From: Gammaproteobacteria bacterium
Lineage (GTDB): Bacteria > Pseudomonadota > Gammaproteobacteria > SZUA-152
DNA length: 49,667 nt
Direction: 5' to 3'
Assembly (NCBI GenBank): GCA_029882975.1
Contig: JAOUJW010000041.1
Span: 1-49,667 of the forward strand
The notes under the pieces are model-generated. The model did not search any database. It was not told the DNA's origin and saw only the letters and a program-made list of their open reading frames with translations. The position numbers and the translations under genes were made by a program. Shown here one piece after another: positions 8,747-16,758 of this stretch. The first letter of the stretch is position 1. Every line of letters begins with the position of its first letter.

Positions 8747-8782
8747 AGCCGAGAATAACTAATAAGTCACATGGAGTTGAGT

Positions 8783-9175
8783 ATGAAGCGTGTTACCGGC
8801 ATTGGTGGAATTCATTTCAGTGCAAAGAACCCCGAAGCGCTACGGGCTTGGTATAAAAATCATCTGGGAGTAGATGTCCAAGAGTGGGGCGGGACCGCCT
8901 TTCGTTGGGTTGACGATTCGGGAGATCCGGTCAATGGTACTACCGCCTGGATCATTGGGGACGGCTCCGGTTTTGCGCCAAGCAAGACGCCCTATATGAT
9001 CACCTATCGAGTTGATGACCTTCACGCACTAGTGGCAGCACTACGTGACGAGGGTTGTCATGTACTCGTTGAAGGGGATGGTGATATTCAGGAATCAGGA
9101 TTCGGAAAGTTTGCCTGGGTCATGGACCCGGAAGGGAACAAAGTGGAGTTGTGGGAGCCGCCTGAAGGGCAATAG
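8783..9175 (+). CDS. VOC-family (glyoxalase/bleomycin-resistance fold) protein
   Basis: The 130-residue protein has the single-unit vicinal-oxygen-chelate pattern: GIGGIHFSAKNPEALRAWYKNHLGVD at the start (here split as GIHFSAKNPEALRAW and YKNHLGVD), a YRVDDLHALV central strand-helix, and the closing WVMDPEGNKVELWEPP with a likely metal-binding Glu. His11 is the probable first metal ligand. I chose the ATG at 8783 because GGAG at 8773-8776 sits six bases before it. The in-frame ATG at 8771 would place that ribosome site inside the gene. The gap to the helicase stop is 36 bases, so it may be co-transcribed, but VOC proteins are common small enzymes and it need not belong to the same system. The exact reaction is unknown. 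Confidence 0.85.
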   Translation: MKRVTGIGGIHFSAKNPEALRAWYKNHLGVDVQEWGGTAFRWVDDSGDPVNGTTAWIIGDGSGFAPSKTPYMITYRVDDLHALVAALRDEGCHVLVEGDGDIQESGFGKFAWVMDPEGNKVELWEPPEGQ

Positions 9176-9413
9176 CCATACGGAGCGATCAATATTGTAA
9201 CTATATTTGAGCAGGAGTTTAAACACCGTTATGCAGTTACAAATTAGCTTAAAGCGACTCTCTCCTCGTCGCTCTCAAAACCACCTCCTCCAATACGATT
9301 TCTCTCAAACTTCCTCCCCCAAGACTAACACTCAAGCCGAGTATCTTGGTACACTTTACTATCTGGGCGGGTTCACTGAGGCACGGGCGAGTTGGATTTT
9401 AGGGGGGGTGAAA

Positions 9414-11894
9414 ATGTTGCGCAGGCTAATTATTTTATTGTTAATCATGAGCTTATCGGCTTGCGGGGGCTCGGATAATTCCGATAAAACCGACCCGGGG
9501 ACCAATCCCGGTACTAATCCAGGCACCGATCCAGGCACTCCCACGGGTGAGCCCATTGTTAACCAGCTGCGACGCATCGACGTGTTGGAAAATACCACTT
9601 TTGTTGCCAACTATGCGCAGATTGTAGCCGGTGCTCGTTCCCTCAGTTATTCACTGGATCAGGGTATGCCGGATTCCCAGTGGCTGGCCATTGATTCGGC
9701 GTCCGGGGTTTTGTCTTTTATTACCGCGCCGGATTTTGAAAATCCACAAGACCACAATTTGGACAATGTGTATTTGACCAAAGTTACCATTGTCGATGGA
9801 ACCGTAACCGAAACATTTGATTTGGATATTCGGGTCATTAATGCAGCAACGGCAAATACATCCAATACTGCACCACGTTTGGTTCAGTTTTATTCGTTTG
9901 AGGTAGACGAAAACGTTGGCGGTGAGTTGGGAACCGTTCGGGCCACCGATCTGGAAGAGAACAGCATTAGCTTCAGTATCGGCGGAGGAGTGGATTCGGG
10001 ACTTGCTATTGATTCCAATACCGGAGTGATGAGTTTTACCGCGCACAACTTTGAGCAACCAACGGATGCTAACGGCGACAACGTCTACGAGTTTGGACTT
10101 AACGTCAGCGATGGCGAGCTTTCCACGTTTTACACGGTTGCGGTTACCGTACTGAACGTGAATGAAGCGCCGGTGATGCTTGAGCCTAGGCCGTTCGTCG
10201 AACACATTGAAGTGGAGATGGGTAGCCCCTTTGTAGCGCAAATAGTGGCCACTGATGAGGATGTGAACACGCAACTCAGCTATAGTGTGTGTTGCGGGGC
10301 CCTGACCGTTTCCGCGTCGGGTTTGGTGGAGTTGTCTGAAATGCCGTCTTTAAACGACATCAACGACAACAACTACTATAGATCTACCTTTCATGTGAGT
10401 GATGGTGAACTGAGGGATTCCCTTTACCCTACGATTCATGTCTCCAAAACCATTGCCGACGCAGATACCTCCTTCGGTGAGTTGGATAGCAACACCGGCC
10501 TGAGAAAAGGTTATACGGCCCGTAGAATCATCACGTTTGTAGAAGGCCAAGAAGAACAGGCGAACGACGTGGCCGTTTTACCGGTGAGCAATAATATTGT
10601 CGCTGTCGGTATCAGCTGGAACAGGCAGACCAATGACCAGGACATGGCGATTTGGCAGTTCACGCCACAAGGAGAGTTGAACACGGATTTAGTTACGGGA
10701 TTTGGTCCTGTACACCCCACTGACAATACTAAACGTCTGGGTTATCTCACTCATCACAACGCCGGCGGCGGTCAGCTCTGGGACAGAGGATACGCGCTCG
10801 CAATCACCAGTGAATCTAAAATTGTTGTTGTCGGCTCAAGCTACGCCACCTCTACTCCCGACCATCGCGGTGATGCTGTGGTTTGGCGCTATACGACCAA
10901 CGGCGATCTGGATACCGGTTTTGGTGATCCGGATCCGTCCAGCCCCGGAAACCGTTTAGGTTATGTGAGATTTGACTCAACCCTGGTTAACGCCAAGTTT
11001 GCAACAGGCAAAGCCGTTGCTATTGCAGCAGACGGCAGCATCATCGTTGCCGGTAATCGCGATGTTATTGGTAACGGCAACACCGACATGATGATTTGGA
11101 AATACAACCCACAGGGGCAATTGGATACCGGCTTTGGGGACAGTGTTCAGGGTAATCGCTTGGGTTATGTTTTGCTGAAAGACACGGATCGGGCCAATGC
11201 CCCGGATTGGGGTAATAACGACGCGACTCATATTGCATTGGATTCAACCGGACGCATATTGGTTGCCGGTACTGCGAACTTACGTGCAGTGGTGTGGCGC
11301 TATACCCAAAGCGGTGAATTGGATGTAGGTAATTTTGGAGTTAATGATGCCAATGGAGTCAAAACCGGATTCTATCATGAACGGGACAATCCATTCAGCG
11401 TAACACAAAATGTCGGCTCGGTCCGTGCCACGGGCTTGGCCCTTACCGCAGAAGATAAGGTGGTTTTTGCTTGCGACTCGTTATTGACCGGATTTTCGCT
11501 GGTGCGCCTTACGCAAGACGGAGCAATCGACACGGACCCGGTCAGCGGGTTCGGTTACATCGATGCGAACTCACGTGCGGGGTACCACTACCGATACGGA
11601 TCTGGCGGTGTTTATGGAAATGATTATATTAACGATATCTTGATACTGGCCGACGGTAGAATTGTGTTGGCCGGGGGCACCCTGGTCAGGGGTGGAATAT
11701 GGAACAATGAAATCTGGTTATTCAGCGCCGATGGATTGTTTCAGGGCATAGCGGGTAACCATACCACCAGAAACTCCGATTCAGCCCGCGCTATTGCCTT
11801 GGGTGGCAATAACAAAATCGTGACTGCGGGATACAGCGGCAGAATTGATGGAAATACAAATACAACAGTTATGCAGTTTGTGTTGAGAGAGTAA
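9414..11894 (+). CDS. Lipoprotein with cadherin-like domains and delta-60 repeats
   Basis: The frame is open from 9207, but the ATG at 9414 is preferred. It follows an AGGGGGGGTG ribosome site and gives a textbook lipoprotein signal, with MLRRLIILLLIMSLSACGG and lipobox Cys at residue 17. The mature protein (826 residues before processing) begins with a Pro-Gly-Thr linker (~28-45). Three cadherin/dystroglycan-like beta domains follow to about residue 340 (for example LAIDSASGVLSFITAPDFENP and VDENVGGELGTVRATD). The C-terminal half carries about five delta-60-type repeats, recognisable by phrases such as ALAITSESKIVVVGSS followed by WRYTTNGDLDTGFG, which probably fold as a propeller. It should be anchored in the outer membrane facing the periplasm or surface. 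Function is unknown; adhesion or ligand binding is a guess. It is probably monocistronic. Confidence 0.85.
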   Translation: MLRRLIILLLIMSLSACGGSDNSDKTDPGTNPGTNPGTDPGTPTGEPIVNQLRRIDVLENTTFVANYAQIVAGARSLSYSLDQGMPDSQWLAIDSASGVLSFITAPDFENPQDHNLDNVYLTKVTIVDGTVTETFDLDIRVINAATANTSNTAPRLVQFYSFEVDENVGGELGTVRATDLEENSISFSIGGGVDSGLAIDSNTGVMSFTAHNFEQPTDANGDNVYEFGLNVSDGELSTFYTVAVTVLNVNEAPVMLEPRPFVEHIEVEMGSPFVAQIVATDEDVNTQLSYSVCCGALTVSASGLVELSEMPSLNDINDNNYYRSTFHVSDGELRDSLYPTIHVSKTIADADTSFGELDSNTGLRKGYTARRIITFVEGQEEQANDVAVLPVSNNIVAVGISWNRQTNDQDMAIWQFTPQGELNTDLVTGFGPVHPTDNTKRLGYLTHHNAGGGQLWDRGYALAITSESKIVVVGSSYATSTPDHRGDAVVWRYTTNGDLDTGFGDPDPSSPGNRLGYVRFDSTLVNAKFATGKAVAIAADGSIIVAGNRDVIGNGNTDMMIWKYNPQGQLDTGFGDSVQGNRLGYVLLKDTDRANAPDWGNNDATHIALDSTGRILVAGTANLRAVVWRYTQSGELDVGNFGVNDANGVKTGFYHERDNPFSVTQNVGSVRATGLALTAEDKVVFACDSLLTGFSLVRLTQDGAIDTDPVSGFGYIDANSRAGYHYRYGSGGVYGNDYINDILILADGRIVLAGGTLVRGGIWNNEIWLFSADGLFQGIAGNHTTRNSDSARAIALGGNNKIVTAGYSGRIDGNTNTTVMQFVLRE

Positions 11895-12404
11895 CGTTGG
11901 GTATTCGATGTGACAGCGATAGGGTTTTGATTGACCCCGCCGCTGCACTGACATCAATACAGCAAGCCAAGGCTAAAACTAAAGTAGTTTTCTCCTCTGT
12001 ATCCTATACCTTTGTGGCTGCATTGTGCTCCCACAGCCAAAACAGAAAAAGTGTTGAGGTTTACCTTGTGTCGCCTCTGCATGCGCTTGACGGCTGTTGG
12101 CAACAATGACAAGCACAGAGAGTGTAGGAACTGATACAGTCACAAATACATTTTTCGGGTACACGGCACAGGCTCCGTAGTTTTTTGTTGCTTCACCGTT
12201 GTTCAATTATAGTTACGTGTTTTCAGTCCAATTCGTTTGGTATATGAGCAAGCCTGCTAACAGTGATCAGTGAATTATTGCAGTCGAACATTTACAAGCG
12301 GTGGGTCAGGATACAAGCGTCGGTAGAAAACCGTAAATTTCACCTTATACAAAAGTGTTATTCAGGTTTCTATGTATACTTCTAATTCATAATCATGTGA
12401 TGGA
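11895..12404. other. Intergenic gap, nothing recognised
   Basis: These 510 bases lie between two plus-strand genes. Short frames (11897-12109 plus, 11979-12206 minus) lack ribosome sites and coding character. I see no tRNA, no strong terminator hairpin and no clear operator. A TATACT hexamer near 12373-12380 could be the -10 of the transporter gene, but no matching -35 box is evident. Confidence 0.4.
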
Positions 12405-13604
12405 ATGACATTGTCACCCAGTCAAACGGCCCCTAAACACCTGACGTTGGTCATTGCACTATTGACCATGATCGGTCCATTCAGCATCGATACCTATTTA
12501 CCGTCCTTTGCCGCGATAGAGGCGGAGTTTGGGGTCAGTCGTGCCGTGTTATCGCAGAGTCTGGCTTTTTATCTGGCAGCCTTTGCCGTTTCTACTCTGG
12601 TATGGGGGCCGTTATCGGACCGTTTGGGACGGCGAACCGTGGTTTTGTCTTCTTTGTGTTTTTATGTGTTAGCCACTTTGGGCTGCGCTTTATCCGAAGA
12701 TTACGCCGGGTTTCTGTTTTTCCGCGTGCTGCAAGGGGCGGCCGCCGGCGGTAGTTTGGCAGCCGGTCGGACGATATTGCGCGATGCCTATCCACCGGAG
12801 GAGGCGCAGCGCGCCTTATCAAAGGCTATGATGCTGTTTGCCATAGCACCCGCCATAGCGCCGGTGATTGGTGGTTGGCTGCAAGATAGCTTGGGTTGGC
12901 ATAGTGTGTTTTATTTTCTGGCCATATACAGTTCTTTGGTATTGGTGCTGGTTTTGCTGTGGGTGCCTGAGACCTTGCCCGAGTCCATGCGTCAGTCCTT
13001 TCACCCGATTAATGTGGCGCGGGTCTATGGTCGTACCTTGATTCATCGTCGGTTTCAATTTTTAGTGTTTATGCTGGCTTGTTACTTCGGTGGTATGTTT
13101 TTGTATATTGCCGGCGCACCCAGTGTTATTTTTGATTTTTTGAATTTGGGTGTTGGTGATTTCGGCATCCTATTTATCCCTTTGGTGGGGGGCTTAATCG
13201 TGGGGGCGTGGACCAGTGGGCGCTTGTCTCACCGGTGGCCTATGCAGAAAACTTTAGCATTGGCATTGGTTCTAATGGTGTTGGGTGCTGTGCTGAATAG
13301 TGCGCAGGCTTTAGCGGTCTCCCCGACGGTATTGACCACCATTGTTCCATTAACGTTTTACACCGTCGGAATCGGAATTGCTATGCCACCAATGACCGTT
13401 TTGACTTTGGATTGTTTTCCCGGTAACAGAGGCGCTGCGGCGGCGGTACAAAGTTTTGTGCAAATGATGGGTAACGCACTCATTGCCAGTGTGGTGGTGC
13501 CTGTTTTGGACCATTCTCCGGCCTGGATGGCTATGGGGCAACTGTCTTTGATAGGGATTGTGGTTTTGTTGTGGTTTTATTTGCCACCGCCAACAAAGTC
13601 CTAA
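12405..13604 (+). CDS. Bcr/CflA-type MFS multidrug exporter
   Basis: The 399-residue protein is hydrophobic throughout, with 12 predicted transmembrane helices, the standard length for the Bcr/CflA (DHA1) branch of the major facilitator superfamily. Helix 1 has the family's MIGPFSIDTYLPSF signature. The loop between helices 2 and 3 carries motif A as GPLSDRLGRRTV. Helix 4 contains RVLQGAAAGGSLAAGRTILRD, typical of this branch. Such proteins expel drugs or metabolites from the cytoplasm by proton antiport across the inner membrane; the substrate here is not predictable. It stands alone, downstream of a 510-base gap and upstream of a region with an 11-bp direct-repeat array. The start ATG at 12405 is preceded only by a weak GGA. 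Confidence 0.92.
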   Translation: MTLSPSQTAPKHLTLVIALLTMIGPFSIDTYLPSFAAIEAEFGVSRAVLSQSLAFYLAAFAVSTLVWGPLSDRLGRRTVVLSSLCFYVLATLGCALSEDYAGFLFFRVLQGAAAGGSLAAGRTILRDAYPPEEAQRALSKAMMLFAIAPAIAPVIGGWLQDSLGWHSVFYFLAIYSSLVLVLVLLWVPETLPESMRQSFHPINVARVYGRTLIHRRFQFLVFMLACYFGGMFLYIAGAPSVIFDFLNLGVGDFGILFIPLVGGLIVGAWTSGRLSHRWPMQKTLALALVLMVLGAVLNSAQALAVSPTVLTTIVPLTFYTVGIGIAMPPMTVLTLDCFPGNRGAAAAVQSFVQMMGNALIASVVVPVLDHSPAWMAMGQLSLIGIVVLLWFYLPPPTKS

Positions 13605-13646
13605 AAGCGGATCATGCCTATTCTCTAAAGTGTTTTTAATATCTAT

Positions 13647-13707
13647 CTGAAGCATTAATGAAGTCAAGCTGAAGCCTGTCTGAAGGTTATATGAAGATCG
13701 GCTGAAG
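13647..13707. promoter_or_regulatory. Six tandem 11-bp direct repeats ((C/A)TGAAG-N5), probable response-regulator array
   Basis: TGAAG starts at 13648, 13659, 13670, 13681, 13692 and 13703, exactly 11 bases apart, and each copy is preceded by C or A. The intervening bases are not conserved, so this is a spaced motif and not a simple duplication. Winged-helix response regulators of the OmpR/PhoB type bind direct repeats on an 11-bp period. The array starts 43 bases after the transporter stop and ends about 190 bases before the DUF2892-like gene, so it most likely controls the latter. No response regulator gene lies in the window. Confidence 0.6.
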
Positions 13708-13893
13708 GAAAGGTTATGTTGATAAAACCTGGGATTTGGTCTGCAAACTAAGTGTTTGAAGTTTTGGTTAAATCTCTATTCGATAGGGTCTTTAAGACTC
13801 CATTAACAAAGTAGTAAGAGAAAATTCAGTTGCAAGGTCTTTAATTACACATAACAAAACTTGCTTTACACACCAGATGAGAAGGGGGATGTT

Positions 13894-14391
13894 ATGTATA
13901 ATTCAGAGAGTTTTGGATCAGTAGAAAATCTGAGCCGCACTTCACGTTTAACTCGTGCTATGTTCGGTGCCGTTTTAATTGGGTATACCATGCAAACGAC
14001 GGTCAGCCCGTTGGGTTGGTTGGCTGTACTACCGCTGCTGGCTATTTTCCCGGTGTTCAGCGCCATCACGGGTTGGAGCCCGGTGATAGCCTTGGTGGCA
14101 AAATTGAAAACCAACACGGTGGCAGATACGCGCTTGTCTACTTATACACGGGTACTGTTAGGTGCTTTCGGTGCCACTGCAATCGGCAGCGTATATGTAG
14201 CTTCCGCTCCTTTGGGCGCCTTGGCTGTACTGCCCTTGATTGGCATCTATCCGGTACTTGCTGCCATACTGGGAGAAGAACCGTTAAGTGCACTGTTTGC
14301 TCAACAGGTCTCTCGCGAGGAAGAGTTCGAGTCAGTTATCCATGAACCGGACCACCGTGAGCACAGAGAGGAGTATCGTCACGCTGCCTAA
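13894..14391 (+). CDS. Membrane protein with two DUF2892-like units
   Basis: The 165-residue product starts at ATG 13894, five bases after an AAGGGGG ribosome site (13882-13888). The longer in-frame start at 13861 has no such site. The protein contains two similar halves: SRLTRAMFGAVLIGY...LGWLAVLPLLAIFPVFSAITG and STYTRVLLGAFGATAIG...LGALAVLPLIGIYPVLAAILG. Each has an amphipathic start and a pair of transmembrane helices. This is the pattern of the DUF2892 (YgaP transmembrane-like) family, here apparently duplicated. A charged His/Glu-rich tail follows (~150-165). Inner-membrane location is expected; function is unknown. It is a single-gene unit, closed by a strong terminator at 14419 and preceded by the TGAAG array, so its expression is probably signal-controlled. 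Confidence 0.75.
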   Translation: MYNSESFGSVENLSRTSRLTRAMFGAVLIGYTMQTTVSPLGWLAVLPLLAIFPVFSAITGWSPVIALVAKLKTNTVADTRLSTYTRVLLGAFGATAIGSVYVASAPLGALAVLPLIGIYPVLAAILGEEPLSALFAQQVSREEEFESVIHEPDHREHREEYRHAA

Positions 14392-14418
14392 AATACTTAG
14401 AGTTAGGTTCGGCAAATC

Positions 14419-14453
14419 AAACCACAGGCAGCGCAAGCTGTCTGTGGTTTTTC
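14419..14453 (+). terminator. Strong rho-independent terminator
   Basis: AACCACAGGCAGC, loop GCAA, GCTGTCTGTGGTT, then TTTT: a 13-bp stem with one mismatch and a T tract, 28 bases after the DUF2892-like stop codon. Confidence 0.9.
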
Positions 14454-14499
14454 TATGCTGTGCTTTCTATACCGTGGCTGAATAATTGCGCGCTATGAC

Positions 14500-15228
14500 T
14501 TATCGGTTGCGCTCAGAGGACGCAGTGGGAAAGGAGCGCTGATAATGTAGTATCCGTCCTTTGCAGCGCGCTTCTTTTGGCGTGTCTACATTGAAACGTT
14601 CAAAGTGATGTTTGTATCCCAATTCGGCCATGTTGCGTGTGAAGTGGTTGCGATTACCGCGATTCGGGTCGACGATCATGACTTCCACGTCGTCCTTGGA
14701 GTGACGATCAATAAATCGGGAGACTGTCGATGCCATGGCCGGTTCGTACAAAACATCACTGCCGATAATCAAATCAAAGTTGCCCATGGTAGGGTTGTCG
14801 GTTTCCCAGTTTCCTGCTTGAAACGGTATCGGCTCCAAATCATTGCCACGCACATTCTCATCTAGAAAAGACTGCGCCAGTGGATGATAATCGCTGGCGG
14901 TAATATCCGTTCCCATGCGCTGTAATACCAGGCTGCTCAGGCCCAGGCCGCAACCGATTTCCAGTACTCGCTTATCCTTTAGCTCCAGTTGGCTGACGTG
15001 ATTGGCCAAAACCCTTGATGATGGCCATAGAAGTCCAAATAAGGGCCAGGAAGCGGAGGATATTCCCACTGCCGCCGCCAGCTCTCCGGTATCGTCAAAC
15101 TGTTGTCGGTCTTTTAAAGACCGAATAACATATTGCTCATGGTTGACAGTTATTTTTTGGTACTTAAGCTCATAATCGGGCACGTTGTGTCTCGTGGGTA
15201 TGGGATCGGAAATCCGACGACACAACAA
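14500..15228 (-). CDS. Class I SAM-dependent methyltransferase (Methyltransf_16/lysine methyltransferase type)
   Basis: The 242-residue protein shows the SAM-binding motif I as VLEIGCGLGLSSL (residues 88-100), an acidic TASDYHPLAQ strand-2 loop (~110-118), and the post-motif FDLIIGSDVLYEP (151-163). That last phrase, together with SWPLFGLLWPSSRVLA before motif I, is characteristic of the METTL21/Methyltransf_16 group of lysine methyltransferase-like enzymes. It should be cytoplasmic; the substrate is not predictable. The first possible start is a TTG at 15228 with a poor ribosome site. A GTG at 15183 (NVPDYELKYQ) is equally plausible and fits the usual family N-terminus better. It is convergent with the DUF2892-like gene, about 46 bases from that gene's terminator. 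Confidence 0.85.
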   Translation of the reverse strand: MLCRRISDPIPTRHNVPDYELKYQKITVNHEQYVIRSLKDRQQFDDTGELAAAVGISSASWPLFGLLWPSSRVLANHVSQLELKDKRVLEIGCGLGLSSLVLQRMGTDITASDYHPLAQSFLDENVRGNDLEPIPFQAGNWETDNPTMGNFDLIIGSDVLYEPAMASTVSRFIDRHSKDDVEVMIVDPNRGNRNHFTRNMAELGYKHHFERFNVDTPKEARCKGRILHYQRSFPTASSERNR

Positions 15229-15255
15229 GCGGAAAAGGTTATGCAGAAGGGGAGA

Positions 15256-15369
15256 ATGGAAAGCCAGCCCACCGTACGCGAATTATCAGGACATTACAAG
15301 GGCCGGTGTCACGGTTATGAAATATTTGAAGTGAGTGAGGATTCGGTTTCTGCGAGTACAACTGCGTAG
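15256..15369 (+). CDS. Possible small protein, unrecognised
   Basis: A 37-codon frame starts at ATG 15256 with AAGGGGAG immediately upstream (an earlier ATG at 15241 is in frame). It reads MESQPTVRELSGHYKG and continues RCHGYEIFEVSEDS. It lies divergent from the methyltransferase, in the gap before the long hairpin at 15410. The composition looks protein-like and the ribosome site is reasonable, but length and lack of any family match leave this doubtful. Confidence 0.22.
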   Translation: MESQPTVRELSGHYKGRCHGYEIFEVSEDSVSASTTA

Positions 15370-15409
15370 CGGTAGAGAAAAGTGATTCCGCTCAAAGTGT
15401 TGGAAATAC

Positions 15410-15445
15410 CTCAAGCACAAACGGTATTAGCCGTTTGTGCTTGAG
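15410..15445 (-). terminator. Perfect 15-bp hairpin at the end of the glycan operon
   Basis: CTCAAGCACAAACGG (15410-15424) pairs perfectly with CCGTTTGTGCTTGAG (15431-15445) around a 6-base loop, 16 bases beyond the stop of the AlgE-like gene. No T tract follows on either strand, so it may act as a terminator with help or as an mRNA 3'-end stabiliser. Confidence 0.6.
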
Positions 15446-15460
15446 TGTACAAACAAATCG

Positions 15461-16741
15461 TCAAAAATTGTATTTAAACGCCAATTCCGTGAACAAGGCG
15501 TTGTCGGCGTTAGGGAAAGCCTGGCCTGGGTAGAAGTATCCCACGGTGTAGGTAACTTTTGTGTCCTTAGTGGGGCGACCGCCGACAATAATATCCAAGG
15601 CGCTACCCAGATCGGTGCTGGTCCCATTGGGAATTTCGTCGATTTCTGAATTGCGAATATTGCTGCTGGCGACGTCCTGCGTGTAGGTATGATGGACTAC
15701 ATCAAAGGAGAAACTTCTCTGATATCGGAATCCCAAGCCCAAAGTGGTGACTTTGACGTTACTTAACTCCATGTCGACCATTTCTCCATAGATGTTATAG
15801 CGCTCAATTCCACCGTTTTTGGAGTCATTGTCTTGATAGCCGGTTTGGCGAAAGTTACCGTCGACATTGTCCGTAAGGTTGTTATCACCGCTGCCGTAAG
15901 CGTAGCCCATAATCAATCGGGGGCGCGCCGGTAATGACTTGAAGGTATAGTAAAAACCGAGGTCATAGCCAAAGCCATCAATTGATTGACCGGCTTCATC
16001 GCCTCCGACTAAACCGGTTTCCAGCCAGTAGTCCATATCGCCTAATTCACCTTGGGCTTGAAGACCAAAAAACTGTGCATTGCGTTGCCCTGCGGTTTTA
16101 TCATCCTGAATCAAATAGTAGGCCATTAATTGGTTGTCTTTGATGTATTCGTAGCGGCCATATAGCAAGTAGTTTCTAATGCCTTCATTGGCGCCGGTAT
16201 TCATGGTGTCTTTGTGATTCTTTTCAAAAGCGAAAAATTCCACAGCGCCATCGGGGATCATAAGTTCGAATCTGGCGCCGTCCAATTCTTCATCGAAAAG
16301 CCATTCGCGTTCGTCTTTGGTGCGCATTCGGCCCAGTTTGATATTCATGGTGTTGAACACATTGTCCAGCTGTAAGTAAGCATTCACAATAGAAAGCTCG
16401 GTTTTGTCGACTTTTTTTTGCGCTTCGTCATCGTACATATATCTGGCGAAGTCGGCATTTAAGTAGGCAGAGATATTTTCTTTTGGCGAGTAGCGCAGCG
16501 CCAGCGATACCAGAGGTCGGTTTCGTGTTTCATCTTCTGCTTTGGTGTCGTCAAGATTAAAATTGCCTTGTTTTCTTGACTCAAATTCTACCCGTCCACC
16601 GTAGGCCAGCTCTTCGGAGATTTGGTTGTTGGTGCTGGGTGGTTTGTCTGATCCGGCCCATGCCAAAGGTATTGTTGCCATCAAAACCAAGCAGACACTG
16701 CTAGTAGCGAATCTTAGTTTCTTTTTTCCGGTACACATCAC
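15461..16741 (-). CDS. AlgE-like (alginate export family) outer-membrane beta-barrel
   Basis: The 426-residue protein begins with a signal peptide (SVCLVLMATIPLAWA, cleavage about residue 29) and ends in FKYNF, with a C-terminal Phe typical of outer-membrane barrels. The body is full of alternating beta strands and resembles the alginate-export porin family in its layout: an early GGRVEFESRKQGNF strand, NIKLGRMRTKDEREWLFDEE (split here as NIKLGRMRTKD and EREWLFDEE), and VGYFYPGQAFP near the end. Such barrels let an anionic polysaccharide cross the outer membrane. It is the last gene of the minus-strand glycan operon and starts 17 bases after the kinase gene. The start is GTG 16741 or ATG 16738; an AGAGGA ribosome site serves both. 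The glycan identity is unknown. Confidence 0.8.
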   Translation of the reverse strand: MMCTGKKKLRFATSSVCLVLMATIPLAWAGSDKPPSTNNQISEELAYGGRVEFESRKQGNFNLDDTKAEDETRNRPLVSLALRYSPKENISAYLNADFARYMYDDEAQKKVDKTELSIVNAYLQLDNVFNTMNIKLGRMRTKDEREWLFDEELDGARFELMIPDGAVEFFAFEKNHKDTMNTGANEGIRNYLLYGRYEYIKDNQLMAYYLIQDDKTAGQRNAQFFGLQAQGELGDMDYWLETGLVGGDEAGQSIDGFGYDLGFYYTFKSLPARPRLIMGYAYGSGDNNLTDNVDGNFRQTGYQDNDSKNGGIERYNIYGEMVDMELSNVKVTTLGLGFRYQRSFSFDVVHHTYTQDVASSNIRNSEIDEIPNGTSTDLGSALDIIVGGRPTKDTKVTYTVGYFYPGQAFPNADNALFTELAFKYNF

Positions 16742-16758
16742 CGTATTTCCTCTAATAA

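Noticed and set aside
9207-9413. Upstream extension of the delta-60 lipoprotein frame
   Set aside because: Starting here would put 69 polar residues before the lipoprotein signal; the ATG at 9414 has the ribosome site and lipobox.
11897-12109. 70-codon plus-strand frame after the delta-60 lipoprotein
   Set aside because: No ribosome binding site and no protein-like features.
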